From the NCBI GenBank assembly GCA_019416285.1, contig DXXM01000003.1, positions 62,001-126,000 of the forward strand: a DNA stretch of 64,000 nt, read 5' to 3'. The stretch's first letter is position 1. Each line of letters opens with the position of its first letter. The notes beneath the pieces were generated by a model. That model did not search any database and was not told the origin of the DNA. It saw only the letters and a list, made by a program, of their open reading frames with translations. The position numbers and the translations under genes are program-made. Shown in pieces: positions 39,415 to 48,700 of this stretch. This stretch comes from Bacteroidales bacterium (GTDB lineage Bacteria; Bacteroidota; Bacteroidia; Bacteroidales; Muribaculaceae).

Positions 39415-41616
39415 ATGAAAAAAAGATTTTTCACTATCATAGGCGCTGCCGCCTTCGGCCTCGCTGCTTCGGCTCAGACATGGATATGGTATCCGGGAGA
39501 CTATGAGATATGGCTCGGAAACCGGATGAATAATAACCGCACCGAGCGGGGAGCCTTCTTCCCGCCTTTCTGGAAAACCGACAGCCATTTCGTCGTGGTG
39601 GAGTTCAGCAAGCAGCTCGACCTCGCCGAGCCGGAGGAAATCACCATAGCCACCGAGGGAAAATATAATGTGAAGCTCGACGGAAAGCTACAGTTCGGCA
39701 TGCCCTCGACCTTCAAGCTCCCCGCTGGGAAGCATAACCTTAATATAAAGGTATGGAATCAGGCCACACCTCCGGCGCTCTACATCAAGGGAAAGACCGT
39801 GAACACTGATCCGACATGGAAGGTGACAAACGAGGACAAGGAGTGGATTGACGAGAGCGGCAAGGCGAGCGACACCTCCGCAACCGTCTATGCGCCCGCC
39901 GGATACTGGAATTTCGATGACATAGCTACCCCGCCGTCGGCTTTCAGCCTGAAACTTGAGCCGATGAACTATGTGGCTGTCGAGAAAAAGACCGCCGACG
40001 GTGGCCGACTCTATGATTTCGGCAAAGAGACATTCGGACGTGTGGTGCTGAAAAATCCTGTCGGCAACGGCATTGTCAATATATATTATGGTGAGAGTCC
40101 CGAAGAGGCTCTCGACCTGGAATATTGTGAGACGCTGGACAAAATCCGTTTTGACGGCGACAAGGTGACAGACCTCGCCACAAACGCCACTCAGAAACGA
40201 GAGGGCGACTATACGCTCGACAACACCAAGGCGTTCCGCTATGTCTACATGGCACCCGAAGCGGGTGTCAATGTGGGCGACGTGGCCATGCTCTATGAAT
40301 ATGCCCCGGTGGAGTATCGCGGCTCATTCAAATGCAGTGACCCGGAGCTCAACAAGATATGGGATATAGGCGCCTACACCATGCACCTGACCACACGCGA
40401 GTTTTTCATCGACGGCATCAAGCGTGACCGCTGGGTGTGGAGCGGCGACGCGGTGCAGAGCTACCTGATGAACTACTATCTATTCTTTGACAGTCCCACC
40501 GTCAAGCGCACCACCCGTCTGCTCCGCGGCAAAGACCCCGTCACCGCCCACACGAATACCATCATGGACTATACCCTCTATTGGTTCAACGGTATCTACG
40601 ACTACTATCTCTACAGCGGCGACAAGGAGTTTGTAAAGGAAATCTATCCCAAGATGCAGACCATGATGGACTATGTGCTCGGTCGCACCAACAAGGACGG
40701 TATGCTCGAGGGCATGACCGGCGACTGGGTGTTTGTGGACTGGGCCGACTTCCCCATGAGCAAGCAGGGTGCTCTCTCATTTGAGCAGATACTTTTCTGC
40801 AAGAGCCTTGAGACCATGAAGCTCTGCGCCGACATCGTGGGCGACAAGGCCGACGCCGCGCGCTACGGCAAGCTCGCCGGCGAACTCCGCGCCAAACTCA
40901 TGCCGACATTCTGGGACGAGAAGCGCCAGGCGCTCGTGCACAATGTCGAGAACGGCAAGCAGAGCGAACAGGTCAACAAATTCGCCAATATGTTTGCCAT
41001 TACCCTCGGCTATCTCGACGACGCGACAACCGACTCCGTGATGAAAAACGTGATGCTCAACCCCGAGGTTCCCGCCATCACCACTCCCTACATGCGTTTC
41101 TACGAACTGGAAGCCCTCTGTTCGCAGGGTATGCAGAAACAGGTGCTCAAGGAGATGAAGGACTACTGGGGCGGTATGCTCAAGGAGGGCGCCACATCCT
41201 TCTGGGAAAAATACAATCCCGGCGACAGCGGCACGCAGCATCTCGCAATGTACGGCCGTCCCTACGGCAAGAGCCTCTGCCATGCCTGGGGAGCGAGCCC
41301 GATTTATCTCATTGGCAAATATTATCTCGGCGTGAAGCCCGTCAAGGAAGGTTACAAGGAGTTTTCAATCACTCCCGACCTCGGCGGACTGAAATGGATG
41401 GAGGGAACCGTCCCGACTCCCAACGGAGAAATCTCGCTCTATGTCAATAATCACCTTATCCGGGTGAAGGCCACTGAGGGTCAGGGATATATCTATATCA
41501 AGTCCAAAAAGACACCGAAATCGAGCTACGGCAAGGTTGAAAAGACCGGTGACAACAGCTATCGCCTGTGGATTGACACAGACAAGGAGATAGCCATCAA
41601 TTACAAGGAAGTCTAA
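39415..41616 (+). CDS. GH78-like alpha-L-rhamnosidase with an altered catalytic motif
   Basis: 733 residues; signal peptide (IIGAAAFGLAASAQ). N-terminal beta-sandwich domains (about 20-290) precede an (alpha/alpha)6 barrel from about residue 300, and a C-terminal beta-sandwich from about 650. The barrel motif is FIDGIKRDRWVWSGD, which corresponds to DCPQRDERLGWTGD of GH78 but lacks the general-acid Glu and one residue. Either a neighbouring Asp acts or the activity differs. HLAMYGRPYGKSLCHAWGASP is the usual C-terminal barrel signature. The neighbours suggest action on a rhamnose-containing RG-II side chain. Confidence 0.8.
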   Translation: MKKRFFTIIGAAAFGLAASAQTWIWYPGDYEIWLGNRMNNNRTERGAFFPPFWKTDSHFVVVEFSKQLDLAEPEEITIATEGKYNVKLDGKLQFGMPSTFKLPAGKHNLNIKVWNQATPPALYIKGKTVNTDPTWKVTNEDKEWIDESGKASDTSATVYAPAGYWNFDDIATPPSAFSLKLEPMNYVAVEKKTADGGRLYDFGKETFGRVVLKNPVGNGIVNIYYGESPEEALDLEYCETLDKIRFDGDKVTDLATNATQKREGDYTLDNTKAFRYVYMAPEAGVNVGDVAMLYEYAPVEYRGSFKCSDPELNKIWDIGAYTMHLTTREFFIDGIKRDRWVWSGDAVQSYLMNYYLFFDSPTVKRTTRLLRGKDPVTAHTNTIMDYTLYWFNGIYDYYLYSGDKEFVKEIYPKMQTMMDYVLGRTNKDGMLEGMTGDWVFVDWADFPMSKQGALSFEQILFCKSLETMKLCADIVGDKADAARYGKLAGELRAKLMPTFWDEKRQALVHNVENGKQSEQVNKFANMFAITLGYLDDATTDSVMKNVMLNPEVPAITTPYMRFYELEALCSQGMQKQVLKEMKDYWGGMLKEGATSFWEKYNPGDSGTQHLAMYGRPYGKSLCHAWGASPIYLIGKYYLGVKPVKEGYKEFSITPDLGGLKWMEGTVPTPNGEISLYVNNHLIRVKATEGQGYIYIKSKKTPKSSYGKVEKTGDNSYRLWIDTDKEIAINYKEV

Positions 41617-41637
41617 CCTCTTCAAACTCTTACTTTA

Positions 41638-44325
41638 ATGAAATCACTGATCAGATATATACTTATCGCGGTAATCGCTGCTGTCACATGGAGTTGTGAG
41701 AGCAAGAAAATAGCCATCGAATATCCCGAGGACGGTTCGAACCGAGTGAAATTCGCCGCCGAGCATCTGAAATCGGCTCTCGAGGCAAAAGGATACGATG
41801 TGCTCGACAAGGCTGCCGACGGCGTGGAACTCATACGTCTCTCGCAGGCCACTGACAGCGTGGGCCCGAAGGAGGGTTTCACCATCAAATCAGTCGACGG
41901 CGTGATTGACGTGGTGGGTAACGACGGTTCCGGCGTAATTTACGGTTGTCAGGAACTCGTGGACCGTCTTGAAATGGACGGTAGCTTCGAAAAACTTCCG
42001 GCATCGTTCAGCGACGCACCCGAGATGGTGCTTCGCGGTGCCTGTGTGGGTGTGCAGAAGCCATATCTTCTTCCCGGACGCGCCGTCTACGAATATCCCT
42101 ACACTCCCGAGAATTTCCCGTGGTTCTATGACAAGGAACTGTGGATCAAATATCTCGACATGCTTGTCGAGAACCGCATGAACTCGCTCTATCTTTGGAA
42201 CGGTCATCCCTTCGCATCGCTCGTGAAACTTGAGGACTATCCTTTTGCAGTTGAGGTTGACGAGGAAACCTTCAAGAAGAACGAGGAGATGTTTTCATTC
42301 CTCACCACCGAGGCCGACAAGCGCGGCATCTTCGTAATACAGATGTTCTATAACATCCTGCTCTCCAAGCCCTTCGCCGAACACTACGGCCTCAAGACCC
42401 AGGACCGCAACCGCCCCATCACTCCCCTCGTGAGCGACTACACGCGCAAGAGCGTAGCGGCCTTCATCGAGAAATATCCCAATGTGGGTCTGCTTGTGTG
42501 TCTCGGCGAGGCTATGGATACTTACGAGGACGACGTGGTGTGGTTCACCGAGACCATCATCCCCGGTGTGAAGGACGGACTTGCCAAGCTCGGCCGCACC
42601 GACGAGCCCCCGCTGCTCCTGCGTGCCCATGACACCGATTGCAAGGCCGTGATGGACGCTGCGCTTCCTCTCTACAAAAACCTCTACACCATGCACAAGT
42701 ACAACGGCGAGTCGCTCACCACTTACGAGCCCCGCGGCCCGTGGACCGAAATCCACCGCGGACTCAGCTCGCTCGGAAGCGTGCATATCAGCAACGTTCA
42801 CATCCTCGCCAACCTCGAACCCTGGCGCTGGAGTTCTCCCGATTTCACGCAGAAGGCTGTCAAGGCAATGCACGACATACACGGCGCCAATGCGCTCCAC
42901 CTCTATCCGCAGGCATCGTATTGGGACTGGCCCTATTCGGCCGACAGCATAGCAGGCGGAGAGCGCGAGCTCCAGCTTGTGCGCGACAGCACCTGGTATG
43001 AGGGCTGGGGCCGCTATGCCTGGAACTGCCGCCGCGACCGCGAGGATGAAATCAGATACTGGAATCACCGCTTCGCGCGCACTTACGGTCTCAGCGACAA
43101 GAAGGGTGCCGACATCCGCGAGGCTTTCGAGGAATCGGGCGAAATAGCCCCGAAACTTCTGCGCCGCTTCGGTATAACCGAGGGCAACCGTCAGACCCTT
43201 CTTTTGGGTATGTTCATGAGCCAGCTCGTCAACCCGTATAAGTACACCATCTATCCCGGCTTCTACGAAAGCTGCGGGCCGGAGGGTGAGAAACTGATCG
43301 AGTATGTCGAGAAAGAACACAAGGGACAACCCCATGTCGGAGAGCTTCCGCTTGACATCACCGCCCAGTGTGTGGCCCACGGCGACAAGGCTGTGGCAGC
43401 AATCGAGAGAATCGGAGGCAAAGTCAGAGCCAATCAGGACGAGTTCGAGCGCATGAGCAACGACATGAACTGCTACCGCACATTCGCCTACTTCTTCGAC
43501 CGTAAGGTCAAGGCCGCACAGCAGGTGCTCAACTACCAGTGGACCAAGGATTTGAAATATCTCGATGCCGCCGTGCCCCTGCTCGAAGAGAGCCTCGACT
43601 ACTACAGACAGCTCGTGGAGCTCACCAAAGGCCATTACCTCTATGCCAACAGCATGCAGACAACCATGCGCCGCATACCGATTGCCGGTGACGGCGGCAA
43701 GAACAAGACTTGGGAGGAGATGCTCGTACACTATCAGACCGAACTCGATAACTTCAAGAGCAACATCGCCATGCTCAAGGACAAGGCCGCCGGCAAGATT
43801 TCAAACAATGAGGGCGAAATCAAAACTCTTACTGACGCAGGCGTGATTGTCAAAGGGCCGTGGAAGCGCGTGAAGCTCGCCGAGGGCGCTTCGCTGCTCG
43901 AGAATATGCCCGAGGCGAAGATTGACGGACTCGCTCAGGAGCTTCAGGGGCTCAACGCTTTCAGAGTCAACGGCGATGTGCAGCGCAAGGAAGGCACGAC
44001 CATTGAATTTGACTGCAAGGAACCCGTGAAACTCCTTGTGGCCTACTTCAAGGATGACCAGAAGAAATATGCCAAGGCGCCCAAACTTGAGACCGATGCC
44101 TCAGCTAACGAGTACGGCCAGGCCGAGCCGGTGCTGACCAATGCAATCCATCTCTCGAAGATGCCGCTTGCCAATCTGCATGCCTACAGTTTCAAGCCCG
44201 GCCACCACAGTCTGAATCTTCCCAAGGGCTATGCTCTCGTGCTCGGGTTCACTTCCGACGATATCAAGAGCCGCAATGTGGCTCTCGCCGGAGCCGACGA
44301 AGCCATGGACTGGCTGTTCTATTAA
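41638..44325 (+). CDS. GH138-like alpha-galacturonidase, lipoprotein
   Basis: 895 residues. Lipobox TWSC puts C20 as the lipid site, so it is probably surface or periplasm anchored. An N-terminal GH67N-like alpha/beta domain (about 25-130) leads into a TIM barrel. E291 (VCLGEAMDT) and E358 (KYNGESLTTYEP) are 67 residues apart, the same gap as the catalytic pair Glu294/Glu361 I recall for the characterised GH138 enzyme. It precedes a GH137-GH2 fusion, as in the B. thetaiotaomicron RG-II locus. GH138 removes alpha-galacturonic acid from chain A. GH115/GH67-type glucuronidase is the alternative. Confidence 0.75.
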   Translation: MKSLIRYILIAVIAAVTWSCESKKIAIEYPEDGSNRVKFAAEHLKSALEAKGYDVLDKAADGVELIRLSQATDSVGPKEGFTIKSVDGVIDVVGNDGSGVIYGCQELVDRLEMDGSFEKLPASFSDAPEMVLRGACVGVQKPYLLPGRAVYEYPYTPENFPWFYDKELWIKYLDMLVENRMNSLYLWNGHPFASLVKLEDYPFAVEVDEETFKKNEEMFSFLTTEADKRGIFVIQMFYNILLSKPFAEHYGLKTQDRNRPITPLVSDYTRKSVAAFIEKYPNVGLLVCLGEAMDTYEDDVVWFTETIIPGVKDGLAKLGRTDEPPLLLRAHDTDCKAVMDAALPLYKNLYTMHKYNGESLTTYEPRGPWTEIHRGLSSLGSVHISNVHILANLEPWRWSSPDFTQKAVKAMHDIHGANALHLYPQASYWDWPYSADSIAGGERELQLVRDSTWYEGWGRYAWNCRRDREDEIRYWNHRFARTYGLSDKKGADIREAFEESGEIAPKLLRRFGITEGNRQTLLLGMFMSQLVNPYKYTIYPGFYESCGPEGEKLIEYVEKEHKGQPHVGELPLDITAQCVAHGDKAVAAIERIGGKVRANQDEFERMSNDMNCYRTFAYFFDRKVKAAQQVLNYQWTKDLKYLDAAVPLLEESLDYYRQLVELTKGHYLYANSMQTTMRRIPIAGDGGKNKTWEEMLVHYQTELDNFKSNIAMLKDKAAGKISNNEGEIKTLTDAGVIVKGPWKRVKLAEGASLLENMPEAKIDGLAQELQGLNAFRVNGDVQRKEGTTIEFDCKEPVKLLVAYFKDDQKKYAKAPKLETDASANEYGQAEPVLTNAIHLSKMPLANLHAYSFKPGHHSLNLPKGYALVLGFTSDDIKSRNVALAGADEAMDWLFY

Positions 44326-44386
44326 ACACATCATCAATCACTTTGACATAAGTAATATTTTTAATTGGTTATTATTTCCGATTCGT

Positions 44387-44425
44387 CTGCACGGGACGCG
44401 ATATATAGAAGGCGCGTCCCGGCAG
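44387..44425 (+). other. Intercistronic hairpin before the GH137-GH2 gene
   Basis: CTGC-A-CGGGACGCG (44387-44400) pairs with CGCGTCCCG-GCAG (44413-44425), a 13-bp stem with one bulged A. It lies in the longest gap (139 bp) of the locus. Without a T-run it may attenuate transcription or mark an RNA-processing site. Confidence 0.55.
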
Positions 44426-44464
44426 TCGGGTTATAAAAATGAGAAAACCGAAATCAGAATCCGT

Positions 44465-47400
44465 ATGAAACGACTGTTTTCCATGATATCCGTGGCCTTG
44501 CTGACGTGGGGGGCTGTGTTTGCCCAGCGTCATGTCAGTCAGGAGCGCATGGCAGAGGTTTACCGTGAGTCAAAGACACCATATAAATATGGTCTTGTTG
44601 TAGCACCGACTGATAACAACCATAAGATAGATTGTCCGACGGTGTTCCGCGAGGGCGACAAGTGGTATATGACCTACGTTGTCTACAACGGACGCAGCGG
44701 GCAGGACGGCCGCGGCTATGAGACATGGCTGGCCGAGAGCGACGACCTGCTCCAATGGAAAACACTCGGTCGCATCCTCTCGTATAAGGACAAAGGCTGG
44801 GACCGCAACCAGCGCGGCGGCTTCCCCGGGCTCATAGATATGGAGTGGGGCGGAAGCTATGCCATAGGCCGCTACAAGGGAAAATGCTGGATGACTTATA
44901 TCGGAGGCGAGGGTACCGGCTACGAGGCTGTCAACGCACCGCTCTATGTGGGTCTCGCCTGGACCAAGGGCAACCCGGGCACAGCGCATGAATGGGAGTC
45001 GCTCGACCGTCCGATTCTCTCCATCAAGGACAAGGATGTGCAGTGGTGGGAGGCGTTGACGCAATACAAGAGCACCGTCTACAGAGACCCGGGCAAGACA
45101 CTGGGCACACCTTTTATAATGTATTATAATGCCGGGGGTGTCAATCCCGAGACAGGCATGAAGGGCGAGCGTATTGGCATCGCGCTCTCGGACGACATGA
45201 AGAAATGGCGTCGCTACGAGGGTAATCCCGTATTCACCCACGAGGCGCAGGGCACCATCACCGGCGACGCTCAGATTGTGAAGATGGGCGACGTCTATGT
45301 GATGTTCTATTTCTCCGCCTTCAACCCTTCGCGTCCCTATAAGGCTTTCAACACATTCGCGTGCAGCTATGACCTCGTGAACTGGGACGACTGGGAGGGC
45401 GACGACCTGATTTATCCTACCAAGCAATACGACGAGCTCTTTGCCCATAAAAGCTACCTTGTGAAGCACGACGGAGTGGTCTATCACTTCTACTGCGCCG
45501 TCAACAATGCCGACCAGCGTGGCATAGCGGTGGCCACAAGCAAGCCCATGGGCCGCTCCGCGGTCCGTTTCCCCGAGCGTCCCGCCACCGGCCGTCGCGG
45601 TCATATCAGTCTTAACGACAACTGGACTACCTGGCTCGGCGACGACCGCTCGTCGGCCATAAAAGTGAATGTGCCCCACAACTGGGATGACTATTACGGC
45701 TACCGCCAGCTCACCCACGGCAATCTTCACGGCAACGCCGGATATGTCAAGGAGTTCAAGGCCCCGGCGCGTGTCGACGGCAAGCGCTATTTCATCACCT
45801 TCGAGGGTGTGGGAACGTATGCCGGTGTGAAGCTCAACGGCCATGACCTGGGGCGCCATCCTTCGGGGCGCACGGTGCTGACTTTCGATGTCACCGACTA
45901 TCTGAATTTCGACGGCGACAACACTCTCGAAGTGCTCGCCGAGCATCCCGAGATGATTTCCGACATGCCCTGGGTGTGTGGCGGCTGTTCCTCGGAATGG
46001 GGATTCAGCGAGGGCTCGCAGCCCCTCGGCATATTCCGTCCGGTGGAGATGGTGATTACCGACGAGGTACGTGTGGAGCCTTTCGGAGTGCATGTATGGA
46101 ACAATGCCGCCTGTGACTCGGTATTCATCGAGACCGAACTTAAAAACTACGGCTCAAAGCCTGCCGAATTTGATTTCATCAGCAAGTTCAGCAATGCCGA
46201 CGGCCGTCAGATATTCCGCCTGACTGACAAAATCACTCTCCGACCGGGTGAGACCCGCGTCATAAAGCAGGCTTCACCGATAGAGAAACCGGAGCTGTGG
46301 AGCCCGGAGTCACCTTACCTTTATAAACTATCCACAATGGTCAAGCGCAACGGCAAGACCACCGAGGAAGTGACGACACCTTACGGTATCCGCAATTTCA
46401 GCTGGCCCGTGAAGCGCAATGACGGCGACGGCCGCTTCTTCATCAACGGCAAGCCGATGTTTATTAACGGTGTCTGCGAATATGAGCATCAGTTCGGCGC
46501 TTCACACGCTTTCAGTGACGAACAGGTTGAAGCACGGGTGAAACTTATTAAAAACGCTGGTTTCAATGCCGTCCGCGACGCCCATCAGCCCCACAATCTC
46601 CGCTATCAGGAGTATTGGGACAAGGAGGGCATACTTTTCTGGCCGCAGTTCTCCGCACATATATGGTATGACACCCCCGAATTCCGCGAAAATTTCAAGA
46701 CACTCCTGCGCCAGTGGGTGAAGGAGCGCCGCAACTCACCCTCTGTGGTGATGTGGGGCTTGCAGAACGAGAGCACCCTGCCGAAAGACTTCGCCGAGGA
46801 GTGTTCGGAAATCATCCGCGAGATGGATCCGATGGCGCGTGAAATGCGTGTCATCACCACCTGCAACGGCGGTGAGGGCTCCGACTGGAATGTGATACAG
46901 AACTGGAGCGGAACCTACGGCGGCGACGTCAACAACTACGACAAGGAACTTTCGCGCCCCAACCAGCTGCTTAACGGCGAGTATGGCGCATGGCGCACAT
47001 TCGGATTCCATACCGAACCCGGCGAGTTCCAGACCAACGGGCCTCTCAGCGAGGAGCGCATGTGTCAGCTGATGGAAACCAAGGTGCGTCTCGCCGAAGC
47101 AGCCGCCGACAGCGTGTGCGGTCACTACCAGTGGATTCTCAGCAGTCATGACAACCCCGGACGCCGTCAGCCCAACGAGGCATACCGTATGCTCGACAAA
47201 GTTGGTCCTTTCAACTACAAGGGGCTCGTGACTCCGTGGGAGGAACCGGCCGATGTATATTATATGTATAAGGGAAATTATGCCGATGCAAAGACAGATC
47301 CTTTCGTATATATAGCATCGCACACCTGGCCCGACCGTTTCAAGGGTCCGCGTGAGGCCACAATCGAGGTCTACAGTAACTGCGACTCCGTGAAACTCTA

Positions 47401-48640
47401 CAACGATGCTCTCGAGGCCAATCCGCTCGGTACCCGTGTGAAAGGGGGCATCGGCACTCACTTCACTTGGGAAAATGTTCCGGTCAAGTCCAATGTGCTT
47501 CGCGCGGTGGCCTATAACGGCGGCGAACCGGTCGCCGAGGACCTGATTGTGCTCGACAATCTTCCCGACGCACCGAATTTCGCGGTTCTCAAGACTCCCG
47601 GAAGCACCGCGCTGAAAGGGGAGAAGGACTATAACTATCTCTACCGCATCAACTGCGGCGGCGACGAGTATGTGGACGAGTTCGGACAGAAGTGGCTGCG
47701 CGACGACACGACACTGTCGCGCTCGTGGGCGCAGGATTTCAAGGGGCTTTCGCCTTATCTCGCCAGCCAGCGCGTCACATACGACCCGATTGCCGGAACA
47801 AACGACTGGAAACTCATACAGGCCTTCCGTTTCGGACGCCATAAACTCAGCTACCGTCTGCCTGTGCCCGACGGACGCTATCGTGTGGAACTCTACTTCA
47901 TCGAGCCCTGGCACGGAACCGGCGGCGGTGAGGGTACTGACTGCGAGGGCATGCGCATTTTCGACGTGGCGGTCAATGACTCTACAGTAATCGATGACCT
48001 CGACATCTGGGCTGAGGCCGGACATGACCGTCTGCTCAAGAAAACGGTCGACTGCACAGTCACCGGCGGCTATCTCAACATCTCCTTCCCCGAGGTCAAG
48101 GCTGGTCAGGCCGTGCTCTCGGCAATCGCAGTAGCCACTCTCGACGGCAATGCGCGCGTCAAGGCTCCCGCTCAGGATTTCGAATGGAGCTGGGATGCTG
48201 CCGACAAGGATGTGATCGAGAAGATGCCCGACAATCTTCTGCCGAAGGACGAGAACGCTCGTCCGGCCACGACATACGAGGCTGAGGAGGCAAAATGCGA
48301 AGGCAAGTTCACCAAAAAGGAATTCAAGAAGCAGACCGGAGTCTTTTTCACTGGCAAAGGCAGCATCGATTGGACTTTCTCGACCGGCCTCGCGCAGATT
48401 TACGCCTTCCGTTTCAAATTCATGAACTCTACCGGCAATTCGCTTCCCGTCAACCTCAAGCTCATTGCCCCCAACGGCGCCGTGCTCAAGGATGACACAC
48501 TCAATCTGCCAGCAACGCCTGAAAAATGGCGTATGCTGAGCACCACGACCGGCGGCTATATCAACGCAGGCTCCTACAGACTCATTATCTCCGCTCCGAA
48601 TCTCGACGGAATAGCCTTCGACTCCCTCGAAGTGCAGTAA
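44465..48640 (+). CDS. Bifunctional GH137 beta-L-arabinofuranosidase - GH2 beta-glucuronidase with malectin domain
   Basis: 1391 residues from ATG 44465, after which a signal peptide (MISVALLTWGAVFAQ) begins. Residues about 35-375 form a five-bladed beta-propeller (DCPTVFREGDKWYMTYV repeats) with E154 and E235, 81 residues apart like the Glu159/Glu240 pair I recall for GH137 of BT0996. Residues about 380-980 are GH2 with acid/base E769 (LQNES) and nucleophile E839 (NGEYG). A malectin-like domain (INCGGDEYVDE, about 1070-1240) and a C-terminal CBM-like domain follow. The fusion is a hallmark of RG-II loci: it removes terminal arabinose from chain B and glucuronic acid from chain A. Confidence 0.82.
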   Translation: MKRLFSMISVALLTWGAVFAQRHVSQERMAEVYRESKTPYKYGLVVAPTDNNHKIDCPTVFREGDKWYMTYVVYNGRSGQDGRGYETWLAESDDLLQWKTLGRILSYKDKGWDRNQRGGFPGLIDMEWGGSYAIGRYKGKCWMTYIGGEGTGYEAVNAPLYVGLAWTKGNPGTAHEWESLDRPILSIKDKDVQWWEALTQYKSTVYRDPGKTLGTPFIMYYNAGGVNPETGMKGERIGIALSDDMKKWRRYEGNPVFTHEAQGTITGDAQIVKMGDVYVMFYFSAFNPSRPYKAFNTFACSYDLVNWDDWEGDDLIYPTKQYDELFAHKSYLVKHDGVVYHFYCAVNNADQRGIAVATSKPMGRSAVRFPERPATGRRGHISLNDNWTTWLGDDRSSAIKVNVPHNWDDYYGYRQLTHGNLHGNAGYVKEFKAPARVDGKRYFITFEGVGTYAGVKLNGHDLGRHPSGRTVLTFDVTDYLNFDGDNTLEVLAEHPEMISDMPWVCGGCSSEWGFSEGSQPLGIFRPVEMVITDEVRVEPFGVHVWNNAACDSVFIETELKNYGSKPAEFDFISKFSNADGRQIFRLTDKITLRPGETRVIKQASPIEKPELWSPESPYLYKLSTMVKRNGKTTEEVTTPYGIRNFSWPVKRNDGDGRFFINGKPMFINGVCEYEHQFGASHAFSDEQVEARVKLIKNAGFNAVRDAHQPHNLRYQEYWDKEGILFWPQFSAHIWYDTPEFRENFKTLLRQWVKERRNSPSVVMWGLQNESTLPKDFAEECSEIIREMDPMAREMRVITTCNGGEGSDWNVIQNWSGTYGGDVNNYDKELSRPNQLLNGEYGAWRTFGFHTEPGEFQTNGPLSEERMCQLMETKVRLAEAAADSVCGHYQWILSSHDNPGRRQPNEAYRMLDKVGPFNYKGLVTPWEEPADVYYMYKGNYADAKTDPFVYIASHTWPDRFKGPREATIEVYSNCDSVKLYNDALEANPLGTRVKGGIGTHFTWENVPVKSNVLRAVAYNGGEPVAEDLIVLDNLPDAPNFAVLKTPGSTALKGEKDYNYLYRINCGGDEYVDEFGQKWLRDDTTLSRSWAQDFKGLSPYLASQRVTYDPIAGTNDWKLIQAFRFGRHKLSYRLPVPDGRYRVELYFIEPWHGTGGGEGTDCEGMRIFDVAVNDSTVIDDLDIWAEAGHDRLLKKTVDCTVTGGYLNISFPEVKAGQAVLSAIAVATLDGNARVKAPAQDFEWSWDAADKDVIEKMPDNLLPKDENARPATTYEAEEAKCEGKFTKKEFKKQTGVFFTGKGSIDWTFSTGLAQIYAFRFKFMNSTGNSLPVNLKLIAPNGAVLKDDTLNLPATPEKWRMLSTTTGGYINAGSYRLIISAPNLDGIAFDSLEVQ

Positions 48641-48700
48641 AAGTGTGGCATGGCCTGACGGAATCACAGACAGCATAACAACTCAGAGTAACTATCTATC

